Origin: Pseudomonadota bacterium
GTDB taxonomy: Bacteria; Pseudomonadota; Gammaproteobacteria; Steroidobacterales; Steroidobacteraceae
Assembly: GCA_023417315.1 (NCBI GenBank)
Contig: JAEZFW010000019.1
Span: forward strand, 1-35,217
Length of the DNA: 35,217 bases
Direction of reading: 5' to 3'
The notes under the pieces were generated by a model. The model saw nothing but the letters and a program-made list of their open reading frames with translations. It was not told the DNA's origin and did not search any database. Positions 16,728 through 24,715 of this stretch are shown here, piece by piece (position 1 is the stretch's first letter; every line of letters begins with the position of its first letter). A program made the position numbers and the translations under genes.

Positions 16728-16769
16728 GCAATGTGCATTTCGTAACGCTCGTGACGAAATACACATTGC
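16728..16769. promoter_or_regulatory. Paired upstream elements (copies 2a and 2b) between rhs and gspC-like genes
   Basis: Two copies of the 20-bp element meet head to head. GCAATGTGCATTTCGTAACG (16728-16747) faces rhs, and CGTGACGAAATACACATTGC (16750-16769) faces the gspC-like gene, with CT between. The arms differ at only two positions, giving a near-perfect 42-bp palindrome. The edges lie 95 bp from the rhs start and 33 bp from the gspC-like start. It may be a two-way promoter or operator. Confidence 0.6.
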
Positions 16770-16802
16770 CGCGCCGCTGCCCTGACCGAAGAATTTGTCT
16801 GG

Positions 16803-17672
16803 ATGAACCAGCGGCGTGCGCACAGTTTGTTGATACACGGAGCCGCAGCGCTTACCGCGTCTGTGCTCGTGGCGCTGTGTATCGGCTGGGTCGGCCCTGC
16901 ACGCCTCTGGAATTCTGCGACGTCGGGATCGAGGGACGATGCTGCCAGTGTGATGGATCCGGGCAAGCACCGCAGTGTCAAGCCGAGTGACGCAACGGTC
17001 TCGCTTGCGTCCACCCGGAACACACCGTTGCCGGGTCTGGATGCTTCGCTCTCGGCGACGCCCGAACCGCTCTACCTGGTATCAACTTCGCCGGGCCACA
17101 ATGCCAAGCACGGGACCGCGCGTCTCGGCACCAGTGACAAAAATCCGCAGACGTACGTCGCGGGCGCCGTGCTGCTCAACGGTGCCCGCCTTGCAGAGAT
17201 TCATTCGCAGTACGTCGTGCTCGAGCGCGATGGCAAGCGATCCAAGCTGTACTCGGCAAGTAACGACATGCAATCGGCGCTCGCAATGGTCGGTGGCGTT
17301 CCCGTTCCCAAGGCGCCCAACAGTACGTACTCGGATGTGCTGACACAGTATCTCCGCTCAAGCCCGCTGTTCGACGGTGATCAGATCAAGGGCTACCAGG
17401 TCTATCCCGGCCCGCGTAACGCAGTATTCGCGCAGATGGGACTTCAGAGCGGCGACGTGCTGCTTGCGATCGACGGCCGGCCATTGTTCGACTCACGAGA
17501 CGCTGTGGAATCACTCCAACACCTCACATACGGAATCGCGATGACCGTCACGCTAGAGCGTGCCGGCAAGGTCGAGCTCGTGAATGTCGACGGCAGCCTG
17601 ATTGTGCAAGACCAGCAGCGAGAACAGTTCCAGAACATCGATACGCCGCCAAGGAGCCAAGATGAGCGATAG
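16803..17672 (+). CDS. GspC-like type II secretion protein with PDZ domain
   Basis: A 289-residue inner-membrane protein with GspC layout. A short basic N-terminus is followed by one membrane helix (LLIHGAAALTASVLVALCIGWV), a Ser/Pro-rich linker, an HR domain (LYLVSTSP, VAGAVLLNGARLAEIHSQYVVLERDGKRSKLY) and a C-terminal PDZ domain (IKGYQVYPGPRN, MGLQSGDVLLAIDGRPLF). GspC links the inner-membrane platform to the secretin and may select substrates. No other core Gsp gene lies beside it, so it may serve a secretion system encoded elsewhere, dedicated to the next gene's product. There is no clear Shine-Dalgarno. The following gene overlaps it by 11 bp. Confidence 0.85.
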   Translation: MNQRRAHSLLIHGAAALTASVLVALCIGWVGPARLWNSATSGSRDDAASVMDPGKHRSVKPSDATVSLASTRNTPLPGLDASLSATPEPLYLVSTSPGHNAKHGTARLGTSDKNPQTYVAGAVLLNGARLAEIHSQYVVLERDGKRSKLYSASNDMQSALAMVGGVPVPKAPNSTYSDVLTQYLRSSPLFDGDQIKGYQVYPGPRNAVFAQMGLQSGDVLLAIDGRPLFDSRDAVESLQHLTYGIAMTVTLERAGKVELVNVDGSLIVQDQQREQFQNIDTPPRSQDER

Positions 17673-18987
17673 GCTGATCCGATTGTTGATGACCGCGCCA
17701 CTGCTAGCATGCGCAGCGCTGGCGCATGCTGTAACAGATTGGAATGCTGAGGACTATCAGTTGTACACCGGCGACTTCAACGGTGACGGCAGAAAAGACG
17801 TCCTCTACATTGCCAGCGATCCCGGCAGCTCCAGCGGGATCGCACTTTCCGACGGATTGATGCCAAACGTTCCCTGGCAGTCCTGGCCGAGCAACTATCT
17901 GGGAATTCAATGGTACGGTCGTCAGTACACCGGCGTTGTGGCTGACTTCAACAACGACGGCCGTTCGGATCTGCTGATGCAGCGAGTCACGCCCGGCGAC
18001 AGCTTCCTAATGCTTGCCGATGCCAATGGGCGATTAACGGGAATCTCACAGACCCTTGGCTACAGTCACGTGGGCCTCACGTGGTCCAATGATCAACACA
18101 CGCTGCTGGCCGGAGACTTCAGCGGCGATGGGCCGAAAGATCTCTTCTTTCAGGCGGCCGAGTCCGGGGGCGTGCATGGCATACCGCTTGCGGATATCAA
18201 TGGCCTGTTCACCAGCAGCCCGACACAGACGTTTACGGATCGCAGCTGGCCCATCTTCAAGTGGTCACGCAGGAATGCGGTGATCAGCAGCGGAGACTTC
18301 AACTGCGATGCTCGGGCCGACCTGCTGGTCCAAACCAAACCCAATGTCATGTTTGTCGACTACGACATACTCGTTCCAGTGTCTTTGGAGGTACCCAACT
18401 CGTTCGGCGTAGTGTACTCGCAGGGCGGTGCAACGCCGTTGCAGTCGTCAGGAGTTCAATTGTGGAATCGACGGCACAACGGTGTGGACTGGTCGCCTCT
18501 GCGCTCAGTCGCGGTCATCGGCGATTTCAATGGCGATGGTTGTGATGACGTGCTGCTGCAGGCTCGCTCCAAGGGACAGGCAAGCTATCTGCTGACCGGC
18601 AACGCCAGCGGTCCGGCATTTTCCGCACCCGCGGCGATCAGCTCGAATGTCGATCTCTCAGCGGATAGCGTGCGATTGATCGCAGCTAACTTCGGCAGCA
18701 GCACAGCCGCTGGGCTATACGTACAGAGCGCTGCGCCAGGTCAAGCGAGCTACGTTGCGCAGACCGTGGGCTCGTCAATCTCCGCCCAGGAGCACGACTC
18801 CTCTGCACTGCACGGCGTCGAAACAGTGAGTTACAGCTATGACGCGCGTGGCCGGTTAATTCGAGTGCAGCGTTCGGGTGCTACTAACGAGGATGTACGA
18901 ACTCAGTACACGTATGACAATGCAAACAATCGTCGCAGTGTAGTCATTTCCGGTTCCGCAAATGCCGCACCGCCCTCAGACAACTAA
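17662..18987 (+). CDS. Exported FG-GAP/VCBS-repeat protein with C-terminal YD repeat
   Basis: A protein of 441 residues with a Sec signal (MSDRLIRLLMTAPLLACAALAHA). It has at least five FG-GAP/VCBS repeats with Ca-binding-like loops: GDFNGDGRKDVLYI, ADFNNDGRSDLLMQ, GDFSGDGPKDLFFQ, GDFNCDARADLLVQ and GDFNGDGCDDVLLQ. The end carries YD (Rhs) repeat sequence: VSYSYDARGRLIRVQR and TQYTYDNANNRRSV. The ATG follows AAGGAG and lies within the gspC-like gene, so the two are translated together. It is probably the substrate or a surface partner of that GspC, and may interact with the Rhs protein made divergently. Role is inference. Confidence 0.85.
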   Translation: MSDRLIRLLMTAPLLACAALAHAVTDWNAEDYQLYTGDFNGDGRKDVLYIASDPGSSSGIALSDGLMPNVPWQSWPSNYLGIQWYGRQYTGVVADFNNDGRSDLLMQRVTPGDSFLMLADANGRLTGISQTLGYSHVGLTWSNDQHTLLAGDFSGDGPKDLFFQAAESGGVHGIPLADINGLFTSSPTQTFTDRSWPIFKWSRRNAVISSGDFNCDARADLLVQTKPNVMFVDYDILVPVSLEVPNSFGVVYSQGGATPLQSSGVQLWNRRHNGVDWSPLRSVAVIGDFNGDGCDDVLLQARSKGQASYLLTGNASGPAFSAPAAISSNVDLSADSVRLIAANFGSSTAAGLYVQSAAPGQASYVAQTVGSSISAQEHDSSALHGVETVSYSYDARGRLIRVQRSGATNEDVRTQYTYDNANNRRSVVISGSANAAPPSDN

Positions 18988-19172
18988 TGTCCCTGTTCAG
19001 TAACAACATGGACTTCGTCATCGCGGAGCATGATGGGCGAGAGGAATCAATTGCATCCACACTAAGGCGCGCAGCGCGCGCCCTGGAGTGCTGGCGGCGA
19101 CATTCAGTCGAGAATCTCGAGTCCGTCTACGTCCTCAAGTATCTCCCAACTCATCCCAATAGCCGCGCTTAG
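18987..19172 (+). CDS. Possible small protein overlapping the FG-GAP gene
   Basis: A 61-residue frame starts at an ATG that overlaps the stop of the FG-GAP gene (TAATG), an arrangement typical of coupled genes. The sequence (MSLFSNNMDFVIAEHDGREE, CWRRHSVENLESVYVLKYLP) is not recognised and has no signal or membrane segment. A GC hairpin lies inside it (19066-19082), which argues against it. It is either a small downstream partner or chance. Confidence 0.3.
   Translation: MSLFSNNMDFVIAEHDGREESIASTLRRAARALECWRRHSVENLESVYVLKYLPTHPNSRA
19066..19082 (+). terminator. GC hairpin after the gspC-like operon
   Basis: A perfect 7-bp stem, GGCGCGC/GCGCGCC, with loop AGC. No T run follows. It could end the gspC-like/FG-GAP transcript if the small frame around it is not real. 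Confidence 0.3.
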
Positions 19173-19260
19173 CGCAGGCCGCGAGAAATTTCCGGACGGC
19201 TGAGTACGAAGTGCGCTGGGCTCGTCACTCGCCCAAACGTTTACGCACACGATTAGCGTC

Positions 19261-19794
19261 TCAGTGCTGCTTCGGTTCGGCAAAGCTCATCGCATCGAGC
19301 GTCCAACCTTCAGTTCCGTCGGGCGTGCGAACCTTGATCCACCAGTCGAGGCGTAGTTCCTCCTGCAACGTTCCCCAACAGCGATCTTCCAGCTCACATC
19401 GTTTGCCACTTGAACCTCCCCACGGGCTGAAGCCCAGGTCCGCTTCCTTCGTCTCTCCGTCGTGGCGAACGCGGAACCAGCCCTCTCCAAGGTACGTGTA
19501 CACATGGACGATGTCGCCCGGAGCGAATTCCCCGTGCGGTTGCCGAACAGTGAATCGTGCAGGAATCGTATGAACCTCACCCGTGACGGTCTGTACTGCC
19601 ATGCCGGTGTCGAGGATGCCGACGACGGTTGCGGAGAGGTCGGGGGCACTCAGCAATCTCACTCGGGCGCGCGCCACCCACCTCTCCCCGTACACGCAAC
19701 CCTCACCCGGACACGCACCTTTATCAACAAAGACATCCTGGGCCGGCAGCTCGCCGCCAAGAAACATCCCGCAGATGAGGAACACGAGTCGCAT
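19261..19794 (-). CDS. Exported SH3-like domain protein
   Basis: A 177-residue protein with a Sec signal (MRLVFLICGMFLGGELPAQ). The middle part resembles bacterial SH3 domains: WVARARVRLLSAPDLSATVVGILDTGMAVQTV, then GEGWFRVRHDGETKEADLG. A Cys-rich part (KGACPGEGCVYG; KRCELEDRCWG) suggests disulfides in the periplasm or outside the cell. The C-terminus (LDWWIKVRTPDGTEGWTLDA) looks like a second SH3 unit. Role unknown; it may bind cell wall or be part of the nearby Rhs/secretion set. Confidence 0.72.
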   Translation of the reverse strand: MRLVFLICGMFLGGELPAQDVFVDKGACPGEGCVYGERWVARARVRLLSAPDLSATVVGILDTGMAVQTVTGEVHTIPARFTVRQPHGEFAPGDIVHVYTYLGEGWFRVRHDGETKEADLGFSPWGGSSGKRCELEDRCWGTLQEELRLDWWIKVRTPDGTEGWTLDAMSFAEPKQH

Positions 19795-20000
19795 TAGAGG
19801 CTCGTAGAGCCTCCCGAAAGCTCCTGACAGTCACCAGGATTCGGATGAACCCCAAAGGTGCGCAAATACACTGCATCCCCTTTGTCGTAGATGAAACATC
19901 CAAGTATCGTTACTGGCCACCTCACCTGAACGCCATCACGCTGCTTGAAACAGTGAGCAAGGTGTTCCAACTCGATCAGGTTCGGATGGTAGTTCTTCGG
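19795..20000 (-). other. Gap with an open but startless frame
   Basis: On the minus strand the frame of the next upstream gene continues after its TAG without further stops for about 60 codons (HPNLIELEHLAHCFKQRD, then WPVTILGCFIYDKGDAVYLR, ending GGSTSL). It reads like coding sequence but has no ATG or GTG near its beginning. It may be the lost tail of a longer ancestor or a degraded second gene. Confidence 0.3.
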
Positions 20001-20372
20001 CTAATCGACGATCTCAAGGCCATGTATGTAGCAAGCTGCCCAGCCAGAGATACTTGGATCAACGAAGTAGTCCAACACGACTCTTTTTTCCGCCAGTTTT
20101 GCTGCAAGAAGAATTGCCATTTTGTTCTTCCTAAGCTCCGCGCGAACCTCCTCGCTAAGCACCGAGTTGCCCGACTCCAGGCTGTAGAGATACATCCCCC
20201 CACAAGCAGGACTCACGGTCGTCGCGAAGATAACAAAGGGACTTCCCGCTTCGTTGGCGTAAATACTCCGGATGTACACCGGAGGACTCGACGTGCGCGT
20301 ATATGCGGCAAGCGCAGACGTACTCGCGACGAGCAATGCAATACCGGTGACGATAGTGAACTTCGCTTTCAT
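20001..20372 (-). CDS. Small exported protein, SubB-like pattern
   Basis: A 123-residue protein with a clear Sec signal (MKAKFTIVTGIALLVASTSALA). The mature part (VYIRSIYANEAGSPFVIFATT, PACGGMYLYSLESGN, MAILLAAKLAEKRVVLDY, WAACYIHGLEIVD) has the beats of a family of small secreted bacterial proteins: an early strand, a Cys before a W/Y strand, a helix with LLAAK, and a late Cys near the end. That pattern resembles subtilase-cytotoxin-B-like proteins; this is a weak recognition. The gene at 20487 shows the same pattern. Confidence 0.65.
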   Translation of the reverse strand: MKAKFTIVTGIALLVASTSALAAYTRTSSPPVYIRSIYANEAGSPFVIFATTVSPACGGMYLYSLESGNSVLSEEVRAELRKNKMAILLAAKLAEKRVVLDYFVDPSISGWAACYIHGLEIVD

Positions 20373-20399
20373 GGTCTTTCTCGCTTATGTGCTACTAAA

Positions 20400-20417
20400 C
20401 GCCGCCATTGAGCGGCG
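20400..20417 (-). terminator. Hairpin after the 20.5-kb small secreted protein gene
   Basis: A perfect 6-bp stem CGCCGC/GCGGCG with loop CATTGA; read on the minus strand it is followed by TTTAGT. It lies between two small exported-protein genes and could be a weak Rho-independent terminator. Confidence 0.4.
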
Positions 20418-20486
20418 CGGCTGAATAACGCTGCGGGAAAGCGCATACATTTCACCGCATCGGCTCCAAAGGCTTGCTAGCCTCCG

Positions 20487-20810
20487 CTACAACAACACAG
20501 TTCTTACAGTTGGATGCCCACAAGACAGCGAACTTTCAGTTGAAACGTAGACGGATTGTCCTGTAACTCGTGCGGTGATCAGCATTGAGAATATCTCCTT
20601 GAATCCCAAATGTGACTTCGGCACTGCAAACCACGGATTGCCAGGAGCTACTTGATCAGCCTCAGATACTCCGACCAGTTGAAAAAAGACACAATCGCGC
20701 GAGTCTGGGCTATGAACGATCGCAACGGCCTTCCAAGCATGCTCGCTTGCCCAGCTCGCACCGGGAGTGCTCATGAGAGCCACGGCGACCAATACTACAT
20801 AGTTACGCAT
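20487..20810 (-). CDS. Small exported protein behind the shared upstream element
   Basis: A protein of about 107 residues with a Sec signal (MRNYVVLVAVALMSTPGASWA). Mature features are WKAVAIVHSPDSRDCVFFQLVG, NPWFAVPKSHLGFKEIFSMLITARVTGQSVYV, and a late Cys (SLSCGHPTVRTVLL). The layout matches the neighbour at 20001 (strand, W-strand, LLxA helix, late Cys), so they may be diverged paralogues. ATG at 20810 follows ATCGGAGAATTTG; an ATG one codon earlier also exists. The shared 20-bp element is about 53 bp upstream. Confidence 0.68.
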   Translation of the reverse strand: MRNYVVLVAVALMSTPGASWASEHAWKAVAIVHSPDSRDCVFFQLVGVSEADQVAPGNPWFAVPKSHLGFKEIFSMLITARVTGQSVYVSTESSLSCGHPTVRTVLL

Positions 20811-20863
20811 CAAATTCTCCGATCACGTGACCTGCGATGCTAGGTAACTGCAGCGGTGAGCGA

Positions 20864-20905
20864 CAATATGCATTTCGTCACGAGCAGTACGCTTGACGTT
20901 GCATT
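20864..20905 (-). promoter_or_regulatory. Upstream element copy 3
   Basis: The core CGTGACGAAATGCATATTG lies at 20864-20882 on the minus strand, preceded by AACGTCAAGCGTACTGCT. Similarity to copy 5 goes on through GCTCACCG and AGTTACC towards ATCGGAG just before the start codon of the small secreted protein gene. Confidence 0.6.
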
Positions 20906-21010
20906 GGGCAGCCGGAATCGCAGCCGCTAGTTGACAGCAATCATGGACCGCAAGACGGCAGTCATTTCACGCGATCCGCGCCGATGGAGATTCATCGTCT
21001 GGTCGCAAAG

Positions 21011-21650
21011 CTACGAAGAATCGAATCGCGAGCTCGGGACGAGACTCATCGAGCGCTTGGATTGCGCAGTGACTTGTAAGCCCCTCTCGAAGCCGAGCCA
21101 CCTAATCAATGCGCTGTGCAACGACGCCGACGCGGTAGCTATCGCGTGAAAGGCCGAAGGCCAGGAAGGATGCGGATATTCGCCGCGCACGAGAACGAGC
21201 GCACCGGTGCGTGTCGTGAGGGACTCGTGCCACGAGCCGGCTGTCGCGACGTGCACGTCTCCGGCGACGAGCCTGTGCGTGCCGATCTGGCACTCACCTT
21301 CCAGCACAATGGACTCCTCTTCGCTCCGGTGGCGATGGGGTGGAACCACTCCGCCCGGGCGCATGCGGATGAGACTCGTGTGTGCCGGAATCCACGTCGC
21401 GGCGCAGCTCGCGCACGTCTACGAGTGGGTAGACCTCGATCCAAGCTCCTTCGCCTGCACGCACCGTGCGCGTGCCTTCGGGCGGTTGCTCGTGAGCATG
21501 CTGCCGAACGCGGCGGCGCATTCGCTCGCGTTGCGCGAGATGAGGATCCACAGGCTACAAGCCAACGGCCAGCGCTTCGCGCACGGTCTGCGGCAGAGCG
21601 CCGCCGTCCTCAGCAATCCCATATTCTTCAATCCCGGGCGGGCGACTCAC
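21011..21650 (-). pseudogene. ChrR-type cupin anti-sigma factor, decayed
   Basis: A ChrR-like anti-sigma gene broken twice. From GTG at 21650 (after GGAGG) the frame reads MSRPPGIEEYGIAEDGG to ALAVGL, then a TAG at 21555-21557. The same frame goes on with PVDPHLAQRERMRRRVRQ and RTVRAGEGAWIEVYPLVDVRELRRD. At about 21379-21387 a CACACA run shifts the frame. The cupin then follows: MRPGGVVPPHRHRSEEESI, LEGECQIGTHRLVAGDVHVA, TRTGALVLVRGEYP. In intact ChrR proteins the cupin binds zinc and the N-terminal domain holds sigma. It lies directly after an ECF sigma remnant, as in intact sigma/anti-sigma pairs. Confidence 0.75.
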
Positions 21651-21664
21651 ATAGCCTCCAATGC

Positions 21665-21781
21665 TTAGCGCAGTTGAGCGAGTGAACGACGCAGGTGACT
21701 CTTGACGGTGCTTAGAGGCAGTTGAACTGCTTTCGCGATTTCCTGATGCGTAAATCCCTGCAGAAATGCCTGGGTTAGTTG
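21665..21781 (-). pseudogene. ECF sigma factor, region 4 remnant
   Basis: Only the last 38 codons of an ECF sigma factor remain: QLTQAFLQGFTHQEIAKAVQ, then LPLSTVKSHLRRSLAQLR and a stop. This is the region 4.2 helix-turn-helix that reads the -35 box. An in-frame stop at 21782-21784 and unrelated sequence beyond show that region 2 is lost. The ChrR remnant starts 15 bp downstream, so the pair decayed together. Confidence 0.75.
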
Positions 21782-21784
21782 TTA

Positions 21785-22081
21785 CGCTACGGAGCGTGTG
21801 AGCCCAACGGATGCACTCACACGCCATATTTTCGCGAATGACAATGCGACACCTGGGTGATCGAAACTGCACACGGGAAGAAAAGCACGGCTCTACATGG
21901 AAGTGCGCTCAGTCCGTGAGCGCGAGGCCGATGTCGCAAACCTCCTGCCCGCGATCGACGCGATCGCTAAGGTGGATCGCAAGCTGAAGAACCGCACGCG
22001 CTCGCGTGCACGCCGCACTGCGCGTCCATCGATGTCGCCTTAATGAAAGGCCGGGAGGCGAGCTCGTCCGCGGATCATCAG
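21785..22081. other. Gap between sigma remnant and histidine kinase
   Basis: No full gene is seen. A 48-codon plus-strand frame at 21897-22043 (MEVRSVREREADVANLLPAI, then DAIAKVDRKLKNR and an Arg-rich end) reads like coding sequence but has no ribosome binding site and may be a remnant. Confidence 0.3.
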
Positions 22082-23515
22082 TTACTTATTCAGATCCACC
22101 GACGACAATCTGGAACGTGACGGCAGGAATACCTTGAACACACTGCCGCGGCCGACGCGCGACTGGACTTCCAGTGTGTACTTGAGCCCATCCGCGAATC
22201 GCTTGACGATCGCCAGTCCCAATCCGAAGCCAACCTGCTGCGGATCGGCGTAGACACGTTCTTGGTAGAACGATGCAAAGATCTGGTTCAGCGATCCCGG
22301 CGGGATACCAGGGCCTTGGTCCCAGACTTCTATACACCAACTGCCCGCGCGGCGGCGCGCCGCGACGAGCACTCCGCCTCGTGTGTACTTGATCGCATTG
22401 CCGACGAGGTTTTCGAGCACTCGCAGCAGGACGCCCTCGTCCGTTTCCACTTTCGCCGTCGTCGTCCGCAAGCGCAGCGTGACCTGCCGGTGGTCGGCGA
22501 CCGACTCGAACTGCAGCGCCAGCCGCTGAAACAAATCCTGCAGGTGAAACATTGTGTAGTTTGGCGTGACTACGCGGCCCTCGATGCGCGCGAACTCCAG
22601 CACATCGCGAACGTACAACTGCAGATCCTCGACGGCTCGCGCCAGCACCTCGAGACAACGGTACTGCGTCTGCTCTCGAATCGTCATCGCGTTGTGCGTG
22701 AGCAACTTGATCGCATGCAGGCGTTGTCCGAAGTCATGGCTCGCACTGGAAAAGAAATCCGAGCGCTCCTTCAGCTGCTGGCCGGCCTCGCGACGCAGCC
22801 TGCACAACTCTTCGTTCTTTTCGCGTAGTTGCGCAATCAACGCAGCGGTGCCGTCGGCGCTCTGCACGTAGCGGCGCACCTGACTCTGCGATCTGAATGC
22901 CCAGACTCCGAGCGCCACAACGGATATCACGATGAGCGCGAATTGCGCCGCTGCCAGCCTTTGCGTTGTCCCAGGCCACGCTGCGATCGCAGCGGGCGTC
23001 CACATCAGTATCCAGTAAGTCACCATCGGCGCGGGCGAAGCCGGTACGAAGGCCATCGTCGCGAGGCTCATGAGCAAAAAGACCGTGAGCGTCATGAAGT
23101 TGGCGAAGGTCCAGGCTGGATCCACGAAGAGCAGCGCCGTCCAGGCCCAGTGCGCGCCGACGATCAGGACGCTGAGCATCGGAATGAGCTGCACCGCGCG
23201 CAGATTGGCGACTGCCGCGGGAGGACGGGAGAAGTAGAACGCGAACAGTGCGGCACGCAGCATGAGGTTGCCGATACTTTCAACGTACCACGCGTGCAGC
23301 AAGCGATTGTCGATCGATGGAGCGAGCAGCTCCGAAAGCAGAATCAGGTGAATGCCGACCAGGTACGCCAGCTGCACACTGCAGAATTGCCGTCCGGTAT
23401 ACGATTGCTCGCTCGCCGAGGTGGCAACGAAATAACGCCATGCCGACGCCCGGCTCGTTTTCGAAAGTGCGACTGCATCGTCTGCGTGCGGTTGCCGTGG
23501 TCGTAGCTTCGCCAC
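22082..23515 (-). CDS. Membrane sensor histidine kinase
   Basis: A protein of about 477 residues with six or so membrane helices in the N-terminal half (LAYLVGIHLILLSELLAP, LIPMLSVLIVGAHWAW, FMTLTVFLLMSLATMAFVP, ALIVISVVALGVWAF). A coiled segment (LIAQLREKNEELCRLRREAG) leads to the H-box FFSSASHDFGQRLHAIKLL with the phosphorylated His, and then the ATPase: N-box NLVGNAIKYT, G1 DQGPGIP, G2 GFGLGLAIV. GTG at 23515 is taken as the start because it follows AAGGA and lies just after the response regulator stop at 23529. The pair form one operon, regulator first. The signal sensed is unknown. Confidence 0.88.
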   Translation of the reverse strand: MAKLRPRQPHADDAVALSKTSRASAWRYFVATSASEQSYTGRQFCSVQLAYLVGIHLILLSELLAPSIDNRLLHAWYVESIGNLMLRAALFAFYFSRPPAAVANLRAVQLIPMLSVLIVGAHWAWTALLFVDPAWTFANFMTLTVFLLMSLATMAFVPASPAPMVTYWILMWTPAAIAAWPGTTQRLAAAQFALIVISVVALGVWAFRSQSQVRRYVQSADGTAALIAQLREKNEELCRLRREAGQQLKERSDFFSSASHDFGQRLHAIKLLTHNAMTIREQTQYRCLEVLARAVEDLQLYVRDVLEFARIEGRVVTPNYTMFHLQDLFQRLALQFESVADHRQVTLRLRTTTAKVETDEGVLLRVLENLVGNAIKYTRGGVLVAARRRAGSWCIEVWDQGPGIPPGSLNQIFASFYQERVYADPQQVGFGLGLAIVKRFADGLKYTLEVQSRVGRGSVFKVFLPSRSRLSSVDLNK

Positions 23516-23528
23516 GCTGGCTGCGTCC

Positions 23529-24152
23529 TTAGGCAAAGGACGGTTGGAGCAGCCCCAGCTCCAGTCCACGTGCGACTGCATGCGCTCGGTTGGTGGCGCC
23601 CAGGGCGCGCAACACGGCGAGCGAGTGATTTTTGACGGTGCCCTCAGCGATCTGCAGTTCATGGGCAACCTGCTTCGACGAGAGGCCCTGATGGAGCAAG
23701 CGCAGAACGGCGAGCTGGCGTGAAGTGAGTTGCGGTACTCTCGGCTGCAGGCACTCGGAAGATTCCGGAAAGACCGACGAGCCCTGCACGATGTTGTGCA
23801 GGGAGCGGCAAAACTGCTCCACGCTCCAGCTCTTTTCGATGTAGCCGAGCACGCCGAGGCGCCTGGCCTCGGCGACGAGTGAGTCGTCCTTCGTCGCTGT
23901 TATTACACAGCAGCGTTTAATGACACCCAGTTCCCCTAGCGAGCGAAGCAAGGACAGTCCGCGAGCCCCAGGCACGCCGAGGTCCACGAAGATTCGAAAC
24001 CAGTCATCGGAGGCCGCCCGCTCGATTGCTGCGGCCGCCGAGTCGACCACGATCGGGCACACCGTCGGGTAGTGCTTTCGCAATAAGTCCGCCGTCGCAG
24101 AAGCGACTAGTGGATGATCTTCGACGATTAGGACACGGAGCGTTGTGGACAT
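23529..24152 (-). CDS. NarL/FixJ-type response regulator
   Basis: A 207-residue response regulator. Receiver: acidic pair in LIVEDHPLV, phospho-Asp in FRIFVDLGVPGARG (near residue 53), Thr in VITATKDD, Lys in LGYIEKSWS. C-terminal LuxR-type helix-turn-helix: LTSRQLAVLRLLHQGLSSKQ, then HELQIAEGTVKNHSLAVLRAL. The start MSTTLRVLIVEDHP is the family N-terminus; the longer open frame upstream has no homology. It precedes its kinase by 13 bp. Confidence 0.93.
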   Translation of the reverse strand: MSTTLRVLIVEDHPLVASATADLLRKHYPTVCPIVVDSAAAAIERAASDDWFRIFVDLGVPGARGLSLLRSLGELGVIKRCCVITATKDDSLVAEARRLGVLGYIEKSWSVEQFCRSLHNIVQGSSVFPESSECLQPRVPQLTSRQLAVLRLLHQGLSSKQVAHELQIAEGTVKNHSLAVLRALGATNRAHAVARGLELGLLQPSFA

Positions 24153-24465
24153 GATGATCAGTACGAAGTGATGCGAAGGTCGGATGCATCGCACGAAGCA
24201 CACGCCCGGTATCCCTGGACTGAGTGCGCGGTCCACCGATCTGGTTTTTATGCATCCGGCGGACCGGCGATGCTCGAGGAAGACGCACACAGCGCGGCAG
24301 CCTTCAGCGCTCAGCAACCTGCGCACCCCGCGAACCGTGACGCTTTCAAGCCATTGCCTACACTCCTTGCATAAGGAGAGCGGCGGCCCGTTCGACACGG
24401 AGAGGGATTCTGATCCATTAGCGAGCTCGTTGAACTCATTCCACGCTTAGCCGAATGAGGAGCTC

Positions 24466-24636
24466 GTGAATCAATTGCCGAGGCGGCCCGTCGAAACGAG
24501 CAAGCCGAGTCTCGTCGTTGCACAAGGAGAGCGGCTGAACATTTTCCTGCCAACCCGCTATCCAGACGGACCCGTCGGGCCCGGGAGCTTTGCGTTGTCA
24601 ACTCACGATGATTTTGCCCTTATCAACCAAGTATGA
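24466..24636 (+). CDS. Possible small protein
   Basis: A 56-codon frame from GTG after GAGGAG (spacing short): MNQLPRRPVETSKPSLVVAQ, then GERLNIFLPTRYPDGP and HDDFALINQV. It reads like coding sequence, but an in-frame stop lies just upstream and no family is recognised. It may be a gene remnant. Confidence 0.25.
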   Translation: MNQLPRRPVETSKPSLVVAQGERLNIFLPTRYPDGPVGPGSFALSTHDDFALINQV

Positions 24637-24695
24637 ACACGAAACCTGCCGGCTCCGTAGATGTATCCGATTCTCCGCTCATAACAGGCGACGCG

Positions 24696-24715
24696 GCAAT
24701 GTGCACTTCGTCACG
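24696..24715 (-). promoter_or_regulatory. Upstream element copy 4
   Basis: Minus-strand CGTGACGAAGTGCACATTGC, preceded by ACGAGCGTAATACC. It differs from the consensus at one base. GCGGAGAATCGG follows as in other copies, but with ATA where the start codon would be. Confidence 0.5.

Noticed and set aside
16803..17672. A complete type II secretion cluster
   Set aside because: Only the GspC-like protein and a GspE N-domain are present; no secretin, platform or pseudopilin genes were found.
19845..20411. A 188-codon plus-strand frame
   Set aside because: It overlaps the signal-peptide gene at 20001-20372 on the other strand and turns into an Arg-rich tail typical of a shadow frame.
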